This document shows positions 1 through 8,600 of a DNA stretch of 64,000 nucleotides, piece by piece. The stretch comes from Streptomyces ortus (lineage in GTDB: Bacteria > Actinomycetota > Actinomycetes > Streptomycetales > Streptomycetaceae), in assembly GCF_026341275.1 (NCBI RefSeq), contig NZ_JAIFZO010000002.1, forward strand, positions 3,998,118 through 4,062,117, given 5' to 3'. The notes under the pieces are model-generated. The model did no database searches. It saw nothing but the letters and a program-made list of their open reading frames with translations, and was not told where the DNA came from. Within the stretch, counting starts at the first letter, position 1. Each line of letters opens with the position of its first letter. The translations under genes were made by a program, and so were the position numbers.

Positions 1-137
1 CCTCGTACGGCGCCCGGCAGCGCTGGATCCGGGCGGTCCGCGATCTGACGGCCGACTGGCCGGTCGTGGACGGGGTGACGCGGTGGCGGCAGGGGGAAGT
101 GACCGTGCGGTGGGAGGCGTTGGCGCCGGGCGCGTAG
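1..137 (+). CDS. C-terminal fragment of an unidentified protein
   Basis: An open frame enters from the left edge (codons begin at base 3) and stops at TAG 135-137. It encodes about 44 residues, rich in Arg and Trp (ARQRWIRAVRDL at its start). The visible part is too short to assign a family. About 218 bases separate it from the next gene. Confidence 0.45.
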   Translation, partial: SYGARQRWIRAVRDLTADWPVVDGVTRWRQGEVTVRWEALAPGA

Positions 138-355
138 GACGCGACGGGGATGCGACGGGAACGATCTCGGTGAGTCGTTCGTCACATTGGCGGGGAACGC
201 GAGGGAGATCACCACCGACCGGGCAGTGAGGGGGAGGGAAGGGGCGGAAGGGAAGCGGGAGTTGTTACCCGCCTCTGTCGTATTCCGCGCCGACATGGCA
301 CGATCCCCGGGGCGTTCCTAAGTTACTGACGGTAAATCAGTTTGGGGGTCGGTTC

Positions 356-1453
356 ATGGGGACCGGTGTGCGGAGCGTGACCACTACGGCCATGGCCCTG
401 GCCTGTGCGGCAGTCATACTGGCCGCGCCGGGGGTGGCCTACGCGGCCCCGACGCCGACACCCAGCCCGGCACCGACCCGGACGCCCGTCCCGACCCCGA
501 GTCCAACACCCGTGAGCACCGCGGACCTTGAAGCGGTCCGCGTGAAGCTTGAAGGGCTGTACCACGACGCGGCGGTCGCCACGGACGCGTACAACCTCGC
601 CGAGGAGCGGACCGAGAAGCAGTCCACGCAGATCGTCGGGCTCGCCCGCGAGATCGTCGAGGGCAAGGCCAGGCTGGTCGAGCTGAAGAAGCGGGTGGGC
701 GCCGCCGCCCGCGCCCAGTACCGCGTCGGCGGACTGCCCGACCAGGCCCAGCTGATGCTCAGCGACGACCCGGAAGCCTTCCTCGACGGCGCGGGCCGGA
801 TCCGCCAGGGGGCACAAGCCACCAAGGGTCTGCTCGCCGAAATGCGGCGCACGCAGGAGGACTTGGAGCAGTACGCGCGCGACGCGGCGGCCCAGTGGAC
901 GAAGCTCGAGGCCAACCGCGAGGCGAAGGCCAAGGCCAAGAAGAAAATCAAGAAGCAGATCGCCGCCGCCGAGAAGCTCGAGTCCCAGCTGGAGAAGAGC
1001 GAGAAGGAGCGGCTGGCGAAGCTGGAGCAGCAGGCCGCGTACAAGGCGCAGACGACCTGGCTGGACTCCGGCATCCTCGACGAGATCAACGGAAAGGCCT
1101 CGGCCCAGGGCAAGAAGGCCGTGGAGTACGCGACGGCACAGATCGGCAAGCCGTACGAGTGGGGCGCCGAGGGGCCGAAGACGTTCGACTGCTCCGGGCT
1201 CACCTCACAGGCGTGGGCCGCCGCAGGACAGGGCATCCCGCGTACCTCGCAGGAGCAGTGGAAGCAGCTCGACCGCGTCGCCGTCGAGGCCATGCGCCCC
1301 GGCGACCTCATCATCTACAACGCCGACGCCAGTCATGTCGCGATGTACATCGGCGACGGCGCGATGGTCCACGCGCCGCGCCCCGGTCGTACGGTGACGA
1401 TCGCGGGGGCGGGCTCGATGCCGATACTCGGCGTGGTCCGGCCGGGCAAGTGA
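356..1453 (+). CDS. secreted NlpC/P60 (C40) peptidoglycan endopeptidase
   Basis: This 365-residue protein probably cleaves peptide cross-links or stems of cell-wall peptidoglycan outside the membrane. A signal peptide covers about residues 1-30 with a likely AYA|AP cleavage site. It is followed by a Pro/Thr linker (31-53), a long Lys/Glu-rich coiled coil (about 60-230), and a C-terminal NlpC/P60 domain (about 250-365). The catalytic Cys279 sits in TFDCSGL, His327 in DASHVAMYIG, and a third polar position near His339. The coiled-coil plus NlpC/P60 layout matches RipA/CwlO-type hydrolases, whose coil is usually regulatory. ATG 356 is chosen because it gives a complete signal peptide. The gene is followed by a hairpin at 1463-1490. 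Confidence 0.9.
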   Translation: MGTGVRSVTTTAMALACAAVILAAPGVAYAAPTPTPSPAPTRTPVPTPSPTPVSTADLEAVRVKLEGLYHDAAVATDAYNLAEERTEKQSTQIVGLAREIVEGKARLVELKKRVGAAARAQYRVGGLPDQAQLMLSDDPEAFLDGAGRIRQGAQATKGLLAEMRRTQEDLEQYARDAAAQWTKLEANREAKAKAKKKIKKQIAAAEKLESQLEKSEKERLAKLEQQAAYKAQTTWLDSGILDEINGKASAQGKKAVEYATAQIGKPYEWGAEGPKTFDCSGLTSQAWAAAGQGIPRTSQEQWKQLDRVAVEAMRPGDLIIYNADASHVAMYIGDGAMVHAPRPGRTVTIAGAGSMPILGVVRPGK

Positions 1454-1462
1454 GGTTCGCGC

Positions 1463-1490
1463 GGGGCGCGCGTCCTGCCTGACGCGCCCC
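1463..1490 (+). terminator. GC-rich hairpin after the NlpC/P60 gene
   Basis: The arms GGGGCGCG and CGCGCCCC flank a 12-base loop, 10 bases after the stop codon. The position suits a transcription terminator. There is no T-run, which is common for Streptomyces terminators. Confidence 0.5.
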
Positions 1491-1898
1491 CCGTCCGGCC
1501 CCCGACTCCGACTGCTCCCACCACCACCGCAATCGCCGTCGCCGCGCCGTCGCCGCAATCCCCGTCGCCCAGCCGTCGCCGCGCCATCGCCGCGGCGAAC
1601 TACCGCAGCGACCTGCCACAGGGTCTTGCCGAGTGACTTGCTGAGTGACTTGCCGCACGTGACACGCGGCACGTTCGAGGCCGGCGCTAAACCGGTGGGG
1701 CGTGATGTACGTCATCCCGTACAAGCGCACATCCTGCCCAATTGCGGTACAGGATGCGGCATATGACGGCGGCCGTTTTCCCCGCGCGCGGGCTGCCACC
1801 ATTCCTATGTGACGGCGCCTGACGCTATGGTCCCCGTCGGTGGATCGAGATCCCTCGACCCGCCATGCCCTCGGGGGGAGGGAAAGGAACCCAAGACG
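1491..1898. other. intergenic region with GCCGTC-like low-complexity run
   Basis: Between the hydrolase hairpin and the phosphatase start there is no gene I can support. Bases about 1530-1600 are a degenerate repeat of GCCGTCGCC-like units. The rest probably holds the promoter of the downstream phosphatase, but no clear -10/-35 pair stands out. Confidence 0.4.
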
Positions 1899-3446
1899 AT
1901 GCCCGTACCCGTACCGCGGCAGAGAGCGATCCCCGCCGTGGAAGGTGGACAGGCTCACGCCGCGTCTCCATCCGGCGGACCGGCACAGGCCGCGCCCGCG
2001 TCCGGCGCCCTGTCCGGCCAGGAGCCGTCCTCGACGAGGCACGGCACCTCCGGCGACGCCTCCCACGGCGACCACGGCGCCACCGCCGACAGCGGTGCCG
2101 CCGTACAACGTGCTGATGCCGCACACAGCGGTGGTGCCGTGCACAGCGGTGATGTCCCATCCGGCGGTAGCGGTGGCGGTGGTGTCAACGGCACCGCTCC
2201 GCTGACGCTGCTCGTGATCGAGGACGATCCGGCCGGCGCGCTGACCCTGCCCGAACTGCGGGACGCCGCCGGCAGGCAGATCCGGGTCCGTACCGCCCGC
2301 AACCTCACCGAGGCCGAGCGGCTGCTCACCGACGACGTCCAGTGCGTCCTGCTCGACCTCGCGCTGCGGACACCCGCCCCCGCGATCACGTCCGAGGGGA
2401 CGGCGGCCGAGCCGGAACCGGACGACGAGCTGGCCACGCTCAGGCACGTGCTGCGGCTCGCGCCCCGGCACGCCGTCCTGGCGCTCACGCCGGCCGAGGA
2501 CACCGAGCGCGGCGCGGAAGCCGTACGCGTCGGCGCTCAGGACTATCTCTTCCGCGACGAGCTGGACAGCCGGCTGCTGAGCCGCGCGGTCCGCTACGCG
2601 GTGGAGCGCAAACGTTCCGACCGGGCCGAGCGACGGCTGACCGAGTCCAAGCTGCGCGCGCAGGAGAACGCACGCCTTGAGCGCGGGCTGCTGCCCACAC
2701 CGCTTCTGGAGGGCTCCTCGCTGCGGTTCGCCGCGCGCTACCGGCCCGGCCGCTCGCGCGCGCTGCTCGGCGGCGACTTCTACGACACGGTCCGCACCCC
2801 CGACGGCACCGTCCACGCCATGATCGGCGACGTCTGCGGTCATGGCCCCGACGAGGCCGCGCTCGGCGTGGAGCTGCGGATCGCCTGGCGCGCGCTGACC
2901 CTGGCGGGCCTGTGCGGCGACCGGCTGCTGTCGACGCTCCAGCAGGTCCTGGAGCACGAGCGCGACAACGACGAGATCTTCGCGACGCTCTGCACGGTGG
3001 ACATCGCACCGGACGGCCGCCGCGCGGGCCTGTGCCTGGCGGGCCATCCCGCCCCACTGATCTCGCGCCCGGCCCGCTCAAGGGCCCTGGTGGGCGCGGA
3101 CGGGGCCGGCGACGCGGGAGTGCCTCCCGTCGCCGAGCTGCTGCCGTACGAGAACGGCGGCCCGGCGCTCGGTCTGCTGCCGAACGCCCGGTGGCCGCGC
3201 CAGCAGGTGGAGCTGGGCGGCGAGTGGAGTCTGATGCTCTACACGGACGGCCTGATAGAGGGCCGTACCGGCGAGGGCAAGGAGCGGCTCGGCCAGGACG
3301 GGATGGTGGACATGGTCCGCCGCCAGCTGGCACAGGGCCTGCGGGGCGAGGAACTGCTGAGGGCCGCCGTGAACGAGGTGCGGGACCTGAACGGCGGCGA
3401 GCTGACGGACGACGTGGCCGTCCTGCTGCTGGACCGGGTGGCGTAA
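1899..3446 (+). CDS. PP2C/SpoIIE-type phosphatase with receiver-like domain
   Basis: This is a probable cytoplasmic Ser/Thr phosphatase of 515 residues, of the kind that acts on anti-anti-sigma factors in Streptomyces partner-switching. The first ~100 residues are disordered (Ser/Gly/His-rich). A receiver-like domain follows (about 102-230, LTLLVIEDDPAG), then a short coiled linker and a PP2C_SIG domain (about 265-515) with the metal-site motifs GGDFYD and IGDVCGHG and a final DDVAVLLL. ATG 1899 is preferred over the upstream GTG 1809 because a strong GGGAGGGAAAGGA ribosome-binding region lies just before it. The usual phosphoacceptor site of the receiver is in a divergent context (VLLDLAL). 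The partner protein is not in the window. Confidence 0.85.
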   Translation: MPVPVPRQRAIPAVEGGQAHAASPSGGPAQAAPASGALSGQEPSSTRHGTSGDASHGDHGATADSGAAVQRADAAHSGGAVHSGDVPSGGSGGGGVNGTAPLTLLVIEDDPAGALTLPELRDAAGRQIRVRTARNLTEAERLLTDDVQCVLLDLALRTPAPAITSEGTAAEPEPDDELATLRHVLRLAPRHAVLALTPAEDTERGAEAVRVGAQDYLFRDELDSRLLSRAVRYAVERKRSDRAERRLTESKLRAQENARLERGLLPTPLLEGSSLRFAARYRPGRSRALLGGDFYDTVRTPDGTVHAMIGDVCGHGPDEAALGVELRIAWRALTLAGLCGDRLLSTLQQVLEHERDNDEIFATLCTVDIAPDGRRAGLCLAGHPAPLISRPARSRALVGADGAGDAGVPPVAELLPYENGGPALGLLPNARWPRQQVELGGEWSLMLYTDGLIEGRTGEGKERLGQDGMVDMVRRQLAQGLRGEELLRAAVNEVRDLNGGELTDDVAVLLLDRVA

Positions 3447-3473
3447 CCGCCGTCCCGCAGCCGCTTCCGCTTC

Positions 3474-3513
3474 AGGCAGCAGGCAGCAGGCAGCAGGCAG
3501 GCAGGCAGGCAGT
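3474..3513. repeat. GGCAGCA/GGCA microsatellite
   Basis: A short tandem run of GGCAGCA units that shrinks to GGCA units lies 28 bases after the phosphatase stop. It is outside any gene and convergent to the DUF2516 gene. Confidence 0.75.
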
Positions 3514-3638
3514 GCAGCCGATCGGCCGACGGGGCTCTTGAAAAGTGCGGCGCCGTGGGCGCGCCCACCACCCAGTTCTCCGCACTCCCAACGACAAAAG
3601 GTCGGGGCGCGGCCCCTGCCCGGCCCCGGCCTCGCCGC

Positions 3639-3992
3639 TCAGCGACCGCCGTTGTACGGCCCGTACGGACCGTCGCTGCTGCTGCCGCCCCGGCGGCCAC
3701 CCCGGCCGCCGCCCGAGACCTGCTGGAGAGCGGGCCGGACGTCCACGAAGAAGACGATCGTGGCGACGAGGAACGCGATCTGCAGGAAGAGCATCGGCAC
3801 CAGCAGGTTCACGGCCACCGCGAGGCCGAGAAGGATCAGCCAGAACATCTTGGTCTGCTTGTTCGCGGCGCGGTAGGCGTCCTCGCGGGCCAGTCCGGCC
3901 ATGACCAGCGCCACCACCGCGAGCACCAGCATGGCGGTGTAGAGCAGCCACATGAGGCCACCGAATGCCGTCAGGAGCACGTTGCCCACCAC
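3639..3992 (-). CDS. DUF2516 family small membrane protein
   Basis: This 117-residue protein has about three hydrophobic segments: near residues 5-30 (LLYTAMLVLAVVALVMAGLA), 50-65 and 68-85. It ends in a Gly/Arg/Ser-rich tail (GGGRGGRRGGSSSDG). The overall pattern is that of actinobacterial DUF2516, a family of unknown function. The start is a GTG-GTG pair with no obvious ribosome-binding site, so the exact start is uncertain. Confidence 0.75.
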   Translation of the reverse strand: MVGNVLLTAFGGLMWLLYTAMLVLAVVALVMAGLAREDAYRAANKQTKMFWLILLGLAVAVNLLVPMLFLQIAFLVATIVFFVDVRPALQQVSGGGRGGRRGGSSSDGPYGPYNGGR

Positions 3993-4136
3993 CCGTGTCG
4001 ATTACGTCGTCTCTACGCGGTCACCGTACCCGCAGAACGGGCCGGGAACTCCGATCGTGCCCGGAGTACCCGACCCGTACTCGTTGCGTGCGCGACCCGT
4101 TCGCGAGGCGTGCCCGTCGCGTACGCGGTCGGCGTC

Positions 4137-4733
4137 CTACTTCGCGGGCGGCGTCGGCTTCTTGGCCGTGGCGGTGGTCTTGCGGGCGGCCGGGGCCTTC
4201 TTCGCCGGAGCCTTCTTGGCCGGGGCGGGCGCGGTCGTGGCCTCGGCGGGCGTCGCGATCGTGCCCTCGGCCGGCTCGGGGTTCGGCTCGACGGCGATGG
4301 CCAGCTCCTCGATCTCCTCGGCCGCCTCGCCGCGCCAGGTCTTCACGGTCTGCTCGCCGTGCTCGGCGACCTTCTCGTACGTCTCGCGGGCCTTCACCGC
4401 GTACTCGGCGGCGACGCCGACACCACGCAGGGCGAAGTCCTGAGCCGTCTCACCGATCTTCTTCAGGTCGGTGTCCAGCGTGCTGATGAAGCCGTTCACC
4501 TTGGTCTGAAGGGTCTCCTGCGCCTCCTTGGCGCGGGCGCTGGCCTTCTCCTGAACGGCGTTCGGGTCGATGCCCCGGACGGCGTCGATACGGGCCGGCG
4601 CCTCGGCGCGCAGCTGCTCGACGAGCCCCGGCACCTTCTTGGCCTGCTGGATGGCCAGATCGGCCGTACCGGCGGCGAAGTAGAGGGGGGTCGGGTCGCT
4701 GAGGGTCTTGCGCAGGTCGTCGGTGATGGCCAT
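4137..4733 (-). CDS. heparin-binding hemagglutinin (HBHA)-like protein
   Basis: This 198-residue protein begins MAITDDLRK and has a long amphipathic helical region (about 10-130) followed by a Lys/Ala/Pro-rich tail (APAKKAPAKKAPA). That layout is shared with mycobacterial HBHA, where the Lys-rich tail binds polyanions. In Streptomyces such proteins are abundant and of uncertain role, possibly membrane or polyphosphate associated. A GGGAGG site lies about 9 bases before ATG 4733. The gene follows the XRE regulator gene (4890-5477) on the same strand after a 156-base gap that contains a GGCCGGC-rich hairpin (about 4803-4832), so separate transcription is likely. Confidence 0.7.
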   Translation of the reverse strand: MAITDDLRKTLSDPTPLYFAAGTADLAIQQAKKVPGLVEQLRAEAPARIDAVRGIDPNAVQEKASARAKEAQETLQTKVNGFISTLDTDLKKIGETAQDFALRGVGVAAEYAVKARETYEKVAEHGEQTVKTWRGEAAEEIEELAIAVEPNPEPAEGTIATPAEATTAPAPAKKAPAKKAPAARKTTATAKKPTPPAK

Positions 4734-4889
4734 GGTGACGGTCCTCCCGGAATCACTATCGCGTTGAGCGTGAGGGTGTGGTCTGTCTGTCGGTACTCTC
4801 CGCGGCCGGTCTGCCGGCCGGCCGACCGGCCGGTGGGCCTGCCCGAACGAGGCCGGGCATGCCGCACCCGGTCGTGGCGCCGGGCGAGG

Positions 4890-5477
4890 TCAGCTCGCGG
4901 AGGACTGCTGGTCCTTCGGGTCGTGCGGGTTGTGCGGGTTGTGCGGTTCGTGCTGATGCAGCGGGTCGAGCGGGTCGAGCGGGTCCTTCCGGGCGGCATC
5001 GCTGCCGTCGGCCGTGCGAGCGCTGTCGACTGCGGGGTCCCCGCCGTCCGTTACGCGCGTGACGGCTGACACGTCCGACACACTCGCCACGTCCGACGCC
5101 TCCAGAGCGTCCTCGACCGCCTTGATCTCGAACCCGTTCTCCTTGCGGAAGGACTCGTAGATCTGGAGCAGCACCTGCTTCTGCCGCTCGGTGAGCGTCG
5201 GGTCGGCGAGGATGACCGCACGCGTCTCCACCTCGTCCCGGTCACGCTCGGCGTCGAGGATCCCGGCCCGGACGTACAAGGTCTCGGCGGAGATCCGCAG
5301 GGCCTTGGCGACCTGCTGCAACACCTCCGCGCTCGGCTTGCGCAGCCCGCGCTCGATCTGGCTCAGATACGGATTGGACACCCCGGCGGCCTCGGCGAGC
5401 TGCCGCAGACTCAGCTGCGCGTTGCGCCGCTGGTCCCGCAGATACTCACCAAGATTGCCGACGTTGAGCGATGCCAT
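4890..5477 (-). CDS. XRE-family helix-turn-helix regulator
   Basis: This is a DNA-binding regulator of about 195 residues. The HTH lies at about residues 8-65 (LRQLAEAAGVSNPYLSQIERG is the recognition region). A middle helical part follows (LTERQKQVLLQIYESFRKENG), then a low-complexity tail with repeated HNP units. ATG 5477 (MASLNVGNLG) is preferred to GTG 5495 because the conserved HTH begins right after it. It is divergent from a GNAT gene, and an 18-base-arm palindrome lies 31 bases upstream, which suggests autoregulation. It precedes the HBHA-like gene, as is usual in Streptomyces to my recollection. Confidence 0.85.
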   Translation of the reverse strand: MASLNVGNLGEYLRDQRRNAQLSLRQLAEAAGVSNPYLSQIERGLRKPSAEVLQQVAKALRISAETLYVRAGILDAERDRDEVETRAVILADPTLTERQKQVLLQIYESFRKENGFEIKAVEDALEASDVASVSDVSAVTRVTDGGDPAVDSARTADGSDAARKDPLDPLDPLHQHEPHNPHNPHDPKDQQSSAS

Positions 5478-5507
5478 GCGCCTAGCCTGCACCACACGCG
5501 CTAACTA

Positions 5508-5527
5508 TTGCAAGCACATGCTTGCAA
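5508..5527. promoter_or_regulatory. candidate XRE operator palindrome
   Basis: TTGCAAGCA and TGCTTGCAA form perfect 9-base arms around a CA centre, 31 bases upstream of the XRE start. It is the only strong A/T-containing palindrome in the divergent intergenic region, so it is a good candidate binding site for the XRE protein itself. This is an inference. Confidence 0.6.
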
Positions 5528-5668
5528 AAGTGCGCCACGCCACTACCGACCCGCTGAACCGCTAAACCGCCGAGCCGCCCCACCACGAGCCCGCCAACCC
5601 TCGACCCGCCCGATGGACGCCCCGCCCCGCCGCCCCGCCGCCCCGCCGACGACAAGGACTGCCCCCGT

Positions 5669-6571
5669 ATGCGACCCGACGCCTGGTACCTCACCGAAGA
5701 TGTCGACGAGTTCCTTGCCCGAGCCGGTGGTTTCCTGCGGTCGCGGCCCGGGCTGCACGTCATGCCGTTGACGTGGACCGCGCGGCTGCGGGCCCGTGGG
5801 GCTGCGGCTTTCGGGACCGAGCCACCCCTCTTCGGCCTGCTGGAGCAAGCCGGTGAGGCCCGCGCCGCCTTCTACCGTCTCCCGCCCCGCGGGCTGGTCC
5901 CCACCCCGCTCACACCCGAGCAGGCCGACGGCCTCGCCGCCCACCTGGCCGCCCTCGGACACTCCCTCCCCGCCGTCAGCGCGGACGACGGCACCGCCAC
6001 CCTGTTCGCCGAGGCATGGCAGCGGCACACGGGCGCGACACCGGAGCTCCGTGACCTCCGGCTCGGGCTGTACCGCCTCGGCACGCTCACCCCGCCCGAT
6101 CCGCACCCGGCGGGCCGGAGCCGTCTGCTGGGCGAGCAGGACCTCGACGAGGTCATGTACTGGTGCGGCGAGTTCGCCCGGGCCACCGGGGAGGACGTCA
6201 CCATCGACGCCGCCTCCTGGGCCGGCACCCGCTACGCCGACAAGACCTACACGCTCTGGGAGACCCCGGACGGCACCCCCGTCTCCGTCGCGGGCATGAA
6301 CCCCGTGATCGGCGGCCAGGTGCAGGTGGACGTCGTCTACACCCCGGCCGAGCTGCGCGGCCACGGGTACGCGGGTGCCGTCACGGCGGCGGTGAGCCGG
6401 GCCGCACTGTCCGCGGGCGCACGGGAGGTCGTCCTGTTCACGGACTGGGCCAACCCCACCAGCAACGCCCTCTACCAGCGTCTCGGCTACCGCCTGCTCA
6501 CCAACTGGTCGGCGTACGACTTCACGAGGAGCATGAAGACACCGGCGGGTGCGCTGCCGCCTACCAGATGA
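5669..6571 (+). CDS. GNAT-family N-acetyltransferase
   Basis: This 300-residue protein has a divergent N-terminal half and a clear C-terminal acetyl-CoA binding GNAT fold (about 200-290). It shows the V-x-Y-T-P-x-x-R-G-x-G-Y-A motif A near residues 224-236 and the ANPTSNALYQRLGY end motif. The substrate is unknown. ATG 5669 follows a weak AAGGA. It is divergent to the XRE regulator, with a shared control region. Confidence 0.8.
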   Translation: MRPDAWYLTEDVDEFLARAGGFLRSRPGLHVMPLTWTARLRARGAAAFGTEPPLFGLLEQAGEARAAFYRLPPRGLVPTPLTPEQADGLAAHLAALGHSLPAVSADDGTATLFAEAWQRHTGATPELRDLRLGLYRLGTLTPPDPHPAGRSRLLGEQDLDEVMYWCGEFARATGEDVTIDAASWAGTRYADKTYTLWETPDGTPVSVAGMNPVIGGQVQVDVVYTPAELRGHGYAGAVTAAVSRAALSAGAREVVLFTDWANPTSNALYQRLGYRLLTNWSAYDFTRSMKTPAGALPPTR

Positions 6572-6998
6572 TGATTCCGCCCCCGACGGCCGACGCCCGC
6601 CTGGCCGCGTCCACGATGTTGTCGAGGCTGCGGCTCATGTCGTCGACGCGGCTCATGTCATCGGCGCGGCTCACGTCGTCGGCGCGGCTCACGTCGTCGG
6701 CGCGACTCACGTCGTCCGCGCGGCTCACGTCATCCGCGTGTCCGGCGATCCGCCCCAGATGCGTACGGATGAGGTCGCACTCAGCGAGGAAGGCGGGCAC
6801 CTCGTCCGGTGCCACGGTGAGGTCTTCGGTGGCGAGGCGCGGAAGGAACCGCGCGCCCAGCGAACGGACCGGCTCCGACCCCCACACCTCGGTGCGCCAG
6901 TCCTCCCGGCCCGCCGCGTCGGAACATCCGGGCGGAACGTCCAGCACCTCGATGCCGCCCTCCGCACGGGGCACGTACACATCGACCGACAGACTCAT
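6561..6998 (-). CDS. conserved hypothetical protein with ADDVSR hexapeptide repeats
   Basis: This 145-residue protein begins MSLSVDVYVPRAEGG and ends in a GGGIIIW tail. The two conserved ends flank a run of about six ADDVSR-like hexapeptides (residues about 88-125), encoded by 18-bp tandem repeats. I recognise the flanks as a small Streptomyces family of unknown function (from memory). The repeat looks like a lineage-specific expansion. The 3' end overlaps the GNAT gene by 11 bases tail to tail. ATG 6998 is chosen by homology of MSLSVDVYVP; no strong ribosome site is seen. Confidence 0.65.
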   Translation of the reverse strand: MSLSVDVYVPRAEGGIEVLDVPPGCSDAAGREDWRTEVWGSEPVRSLGARFLPRLATEDLTVAPDEVPAFLAECDLIRTHLGRIAGHADDVSRADDVSRADDVSRADDVSRADDMSRVDDMSRSLDNIVDAARRASAVGGGIIIW

Positions 6999-7628
6999 GG
7001 CAAGGAGTCGACCACGGAGGGGTACCGGCGGTCCACCGGGCACCGGTCACGGCTCGACAAAAGAGCCTTCACGGCAACCCCCTTACTCGACCGCCATTGC
7101 CGGAACCGCATCGCCTGATCCGCATCGCCTGAACTGAATCGCCTGAGCTGAATTGTCCGAACGGCATTGCCTCGACGGCATCGCCTTGACGGCATTGCCT
7201 TGACGCGCGCTATCCCTTAGCATTTCCGCCGTGACTGCCGGGTCGGCCATGGGCCAGAAAACAGTAGGGTTCCCGGCCTCCGAGTGAGGCCCGGGCGGGC
7301 CAGAGGGCCGCCCCTTTACGCGTACGCGCACTCGCACTCGCACTCGCACCTAGTGCCGCAGCACGCTGCCACCGCACGTTGCCGCCGCACGTTGCGACCA
7401 AGTGCGCCTTCGCGCACGTATGCGCATCTCTCGTCGCGCGCCGCCACCATCCGCGCCGCGTCCGCGCTGCCCTGCGCCCAATTCACCTTCACCGCGGGTT
7501 CCGCCGTGCACGGTGCGCACCGTACGCACGGCGTGCACCGCGTGCAATTCACCCCGCGGCAATTCCCCATGCCCATTTCCGCGCCCAATTCCGCAACAGA
7601 ACACGCGGAAACCAGTAGAGAGAAAAGA
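6999..7628. other. intergenic region with degenerate tandem repeats
   Basis: No gene is supported in these 630 bases. Bases about 7095-7205 hold seven degenerate 14-15 bp units resembling GCATCGCCTTGACG. Bases about 7320-7400 hold CGCACT- and CGCACGTTGC-like runs. The last 30 bases before 7629 are A-rich, with AGAGAGAAAAG serving as the ribosome site of the next gene. Confidence 0.5.
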
Positions 7629-8573
7629 ATGCCCAACGACTTCAACCAGCAGATCATCGAAGAATTCCGCGCCAACGCCGGGGAGGTCGGCGGCCCCTTC
7701 GAGGGCGCCCGGCTCATCCTCCTGACCACCACGGGAGCCCGTAGCGGGGAGCGGCACACCACCCCGGTCGCCTACTACGCCGACGGGGACGGAGACGTGC
7801 TGGTCATCGCCTCGGCCGGCGGCGCTCCGAAGCATCCCGACTGGTTCCGTAACCTCGTCGCGCATCCTCAAGTGACCGTCGAGAGCGGGGTGTTCACATA
7901 CGAGGCCACCGCGGAGGTCCTGGAGGGCACGGCACGTGACGACGCGTTCGCCCGGGCGGTCGAGGCCGACCCCGGTTGGGCCGACTACCAGGCCAGGACC
8001 AGCCGGGTGATCCCGGTGGTCGTCCTCCACCAGATGCCGAGCGACGGCCCGCCGAACGTCAGCGCCTCCTCGATGGGCCAGTACGTGCGACTGATCCACG
8101 ACGCCTTCCGTCGCGAACTCGCCCTGATCCGCAAGGAGATCGGCAACGCGGGCCCCGCACTCGGCGCCCAGCTCCGGATCAACTGCCTGACGTTCTGCCA
8201 GGGCCTGCACAACCACCACACCGGTGAGGACATCGGCATGTTCCCGTTCCTCGCCGACAGCCACCCGGACCTCGCCCCGGTCCTCGACCGTCTGCGCGAG
8301 GAACACGAGCGGATCGCCGAACTGACGGCGGAGTTGAAGCAGGTCATCGGCGCGGACCCGGCGGCGGCCACGGGCCCGGCGGACCCAGCGAGCCCTCAGC
8401 GCGTACGCGAGGAGGTCGAGCGTCTCACCGCGGCGCTGGAGGCTCATCTGACGTACGAGGAGGAGCAGTTGATTCCCGTACTGGACGCGCCGCCACGACC
8501 GGCACGACCGGCAGGGTCGACAGGAGCGACAGGGGCGACAGAGGCGACAGGGCCAGCAGGGTCGGCCCGCTGA
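7629..8573 (+). CDS. F420/deazaflavin-type nitroreductase-hemerythrin fusion protein
   Basis: This 314-residue two-domain protein has an N-terminal domain (about 1-135; TTTGARSGERHTTPVAY and PKHPDWFRNLVAHP) of the deazaflavin-dependent (Ddn-like) reductase family, which uses F420. Its C-terminal part (about 145-300) is a hemerythrin-like four-helix domain with putative iron ligands in QGLHNHHTGED, EEHERI and HLTYEEEQL. The tail is a simple ATGATGATE repeat. ATG 7629 is chosen over the long upstream frame because of the A/G-rich ribosome site and the family-typical MPNDFNQQ start. A flavin or F420 domain beside a di-iron/oxygen-binding domain suggests redox or NO/O2 related chemistry, but the substrate is unknown. 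Confidence 0.8.
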   Translation: MPNDFNQQIIEEFRANAGEVGGPFEGARLILLTTTGARSGERHTTPVAYYADGDGDVLVIASAGGAPKHPDWFRNLVAHPQVTVESGVFTYEATAEVLEGTARDDAFARAVEADPGWADYQARTSRVIPVVVLHQMPSDGPPNVSASSMGQYVRLIHDAFRRELALIRKEIGNAGPALGAQLRINCLTFCQGLHNHHTGEDIGMFPFLADSHPDLAPVLDRLREEHERIAELTAELKQVIGADPAAATGPADPASPQRVREEVERLTAALEAHLTYEEEQLIPVLDAPPRPARPAGSTGATGATEATGPAGSAR

Positions 8574-8600
8574 AACAGCACCTGCCGCCACCCACTCGCA

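Noticed and set aside
200..355. c-di-AMP (ydaO-type) riboswitch in front of the NlpC/P60 gene
   Set aside because: Such switches precede cell-wall hydrolase genes in Streptomyces, but I do not find the conserved core here. A covariance-model search would settle it.
1311..3047. Long open frame on the minus strand over the phosphatase gene
   Set aside because: It is a GC-frame shadow: Arg/Ala-rich low-complexity translation with no domain. The plus-strand phosphatase has clear motifs. The same applies to 3555-5069 plus, 13x-14x kb plus and 55004-58150 minus frames.
6640..6740. CRISPR-like spaced repeats
   Set aside because: The 18-bp units are directly adjacent without spacers and are in-frame inside a coding sequence, so this is a peptide repeat and not an array.
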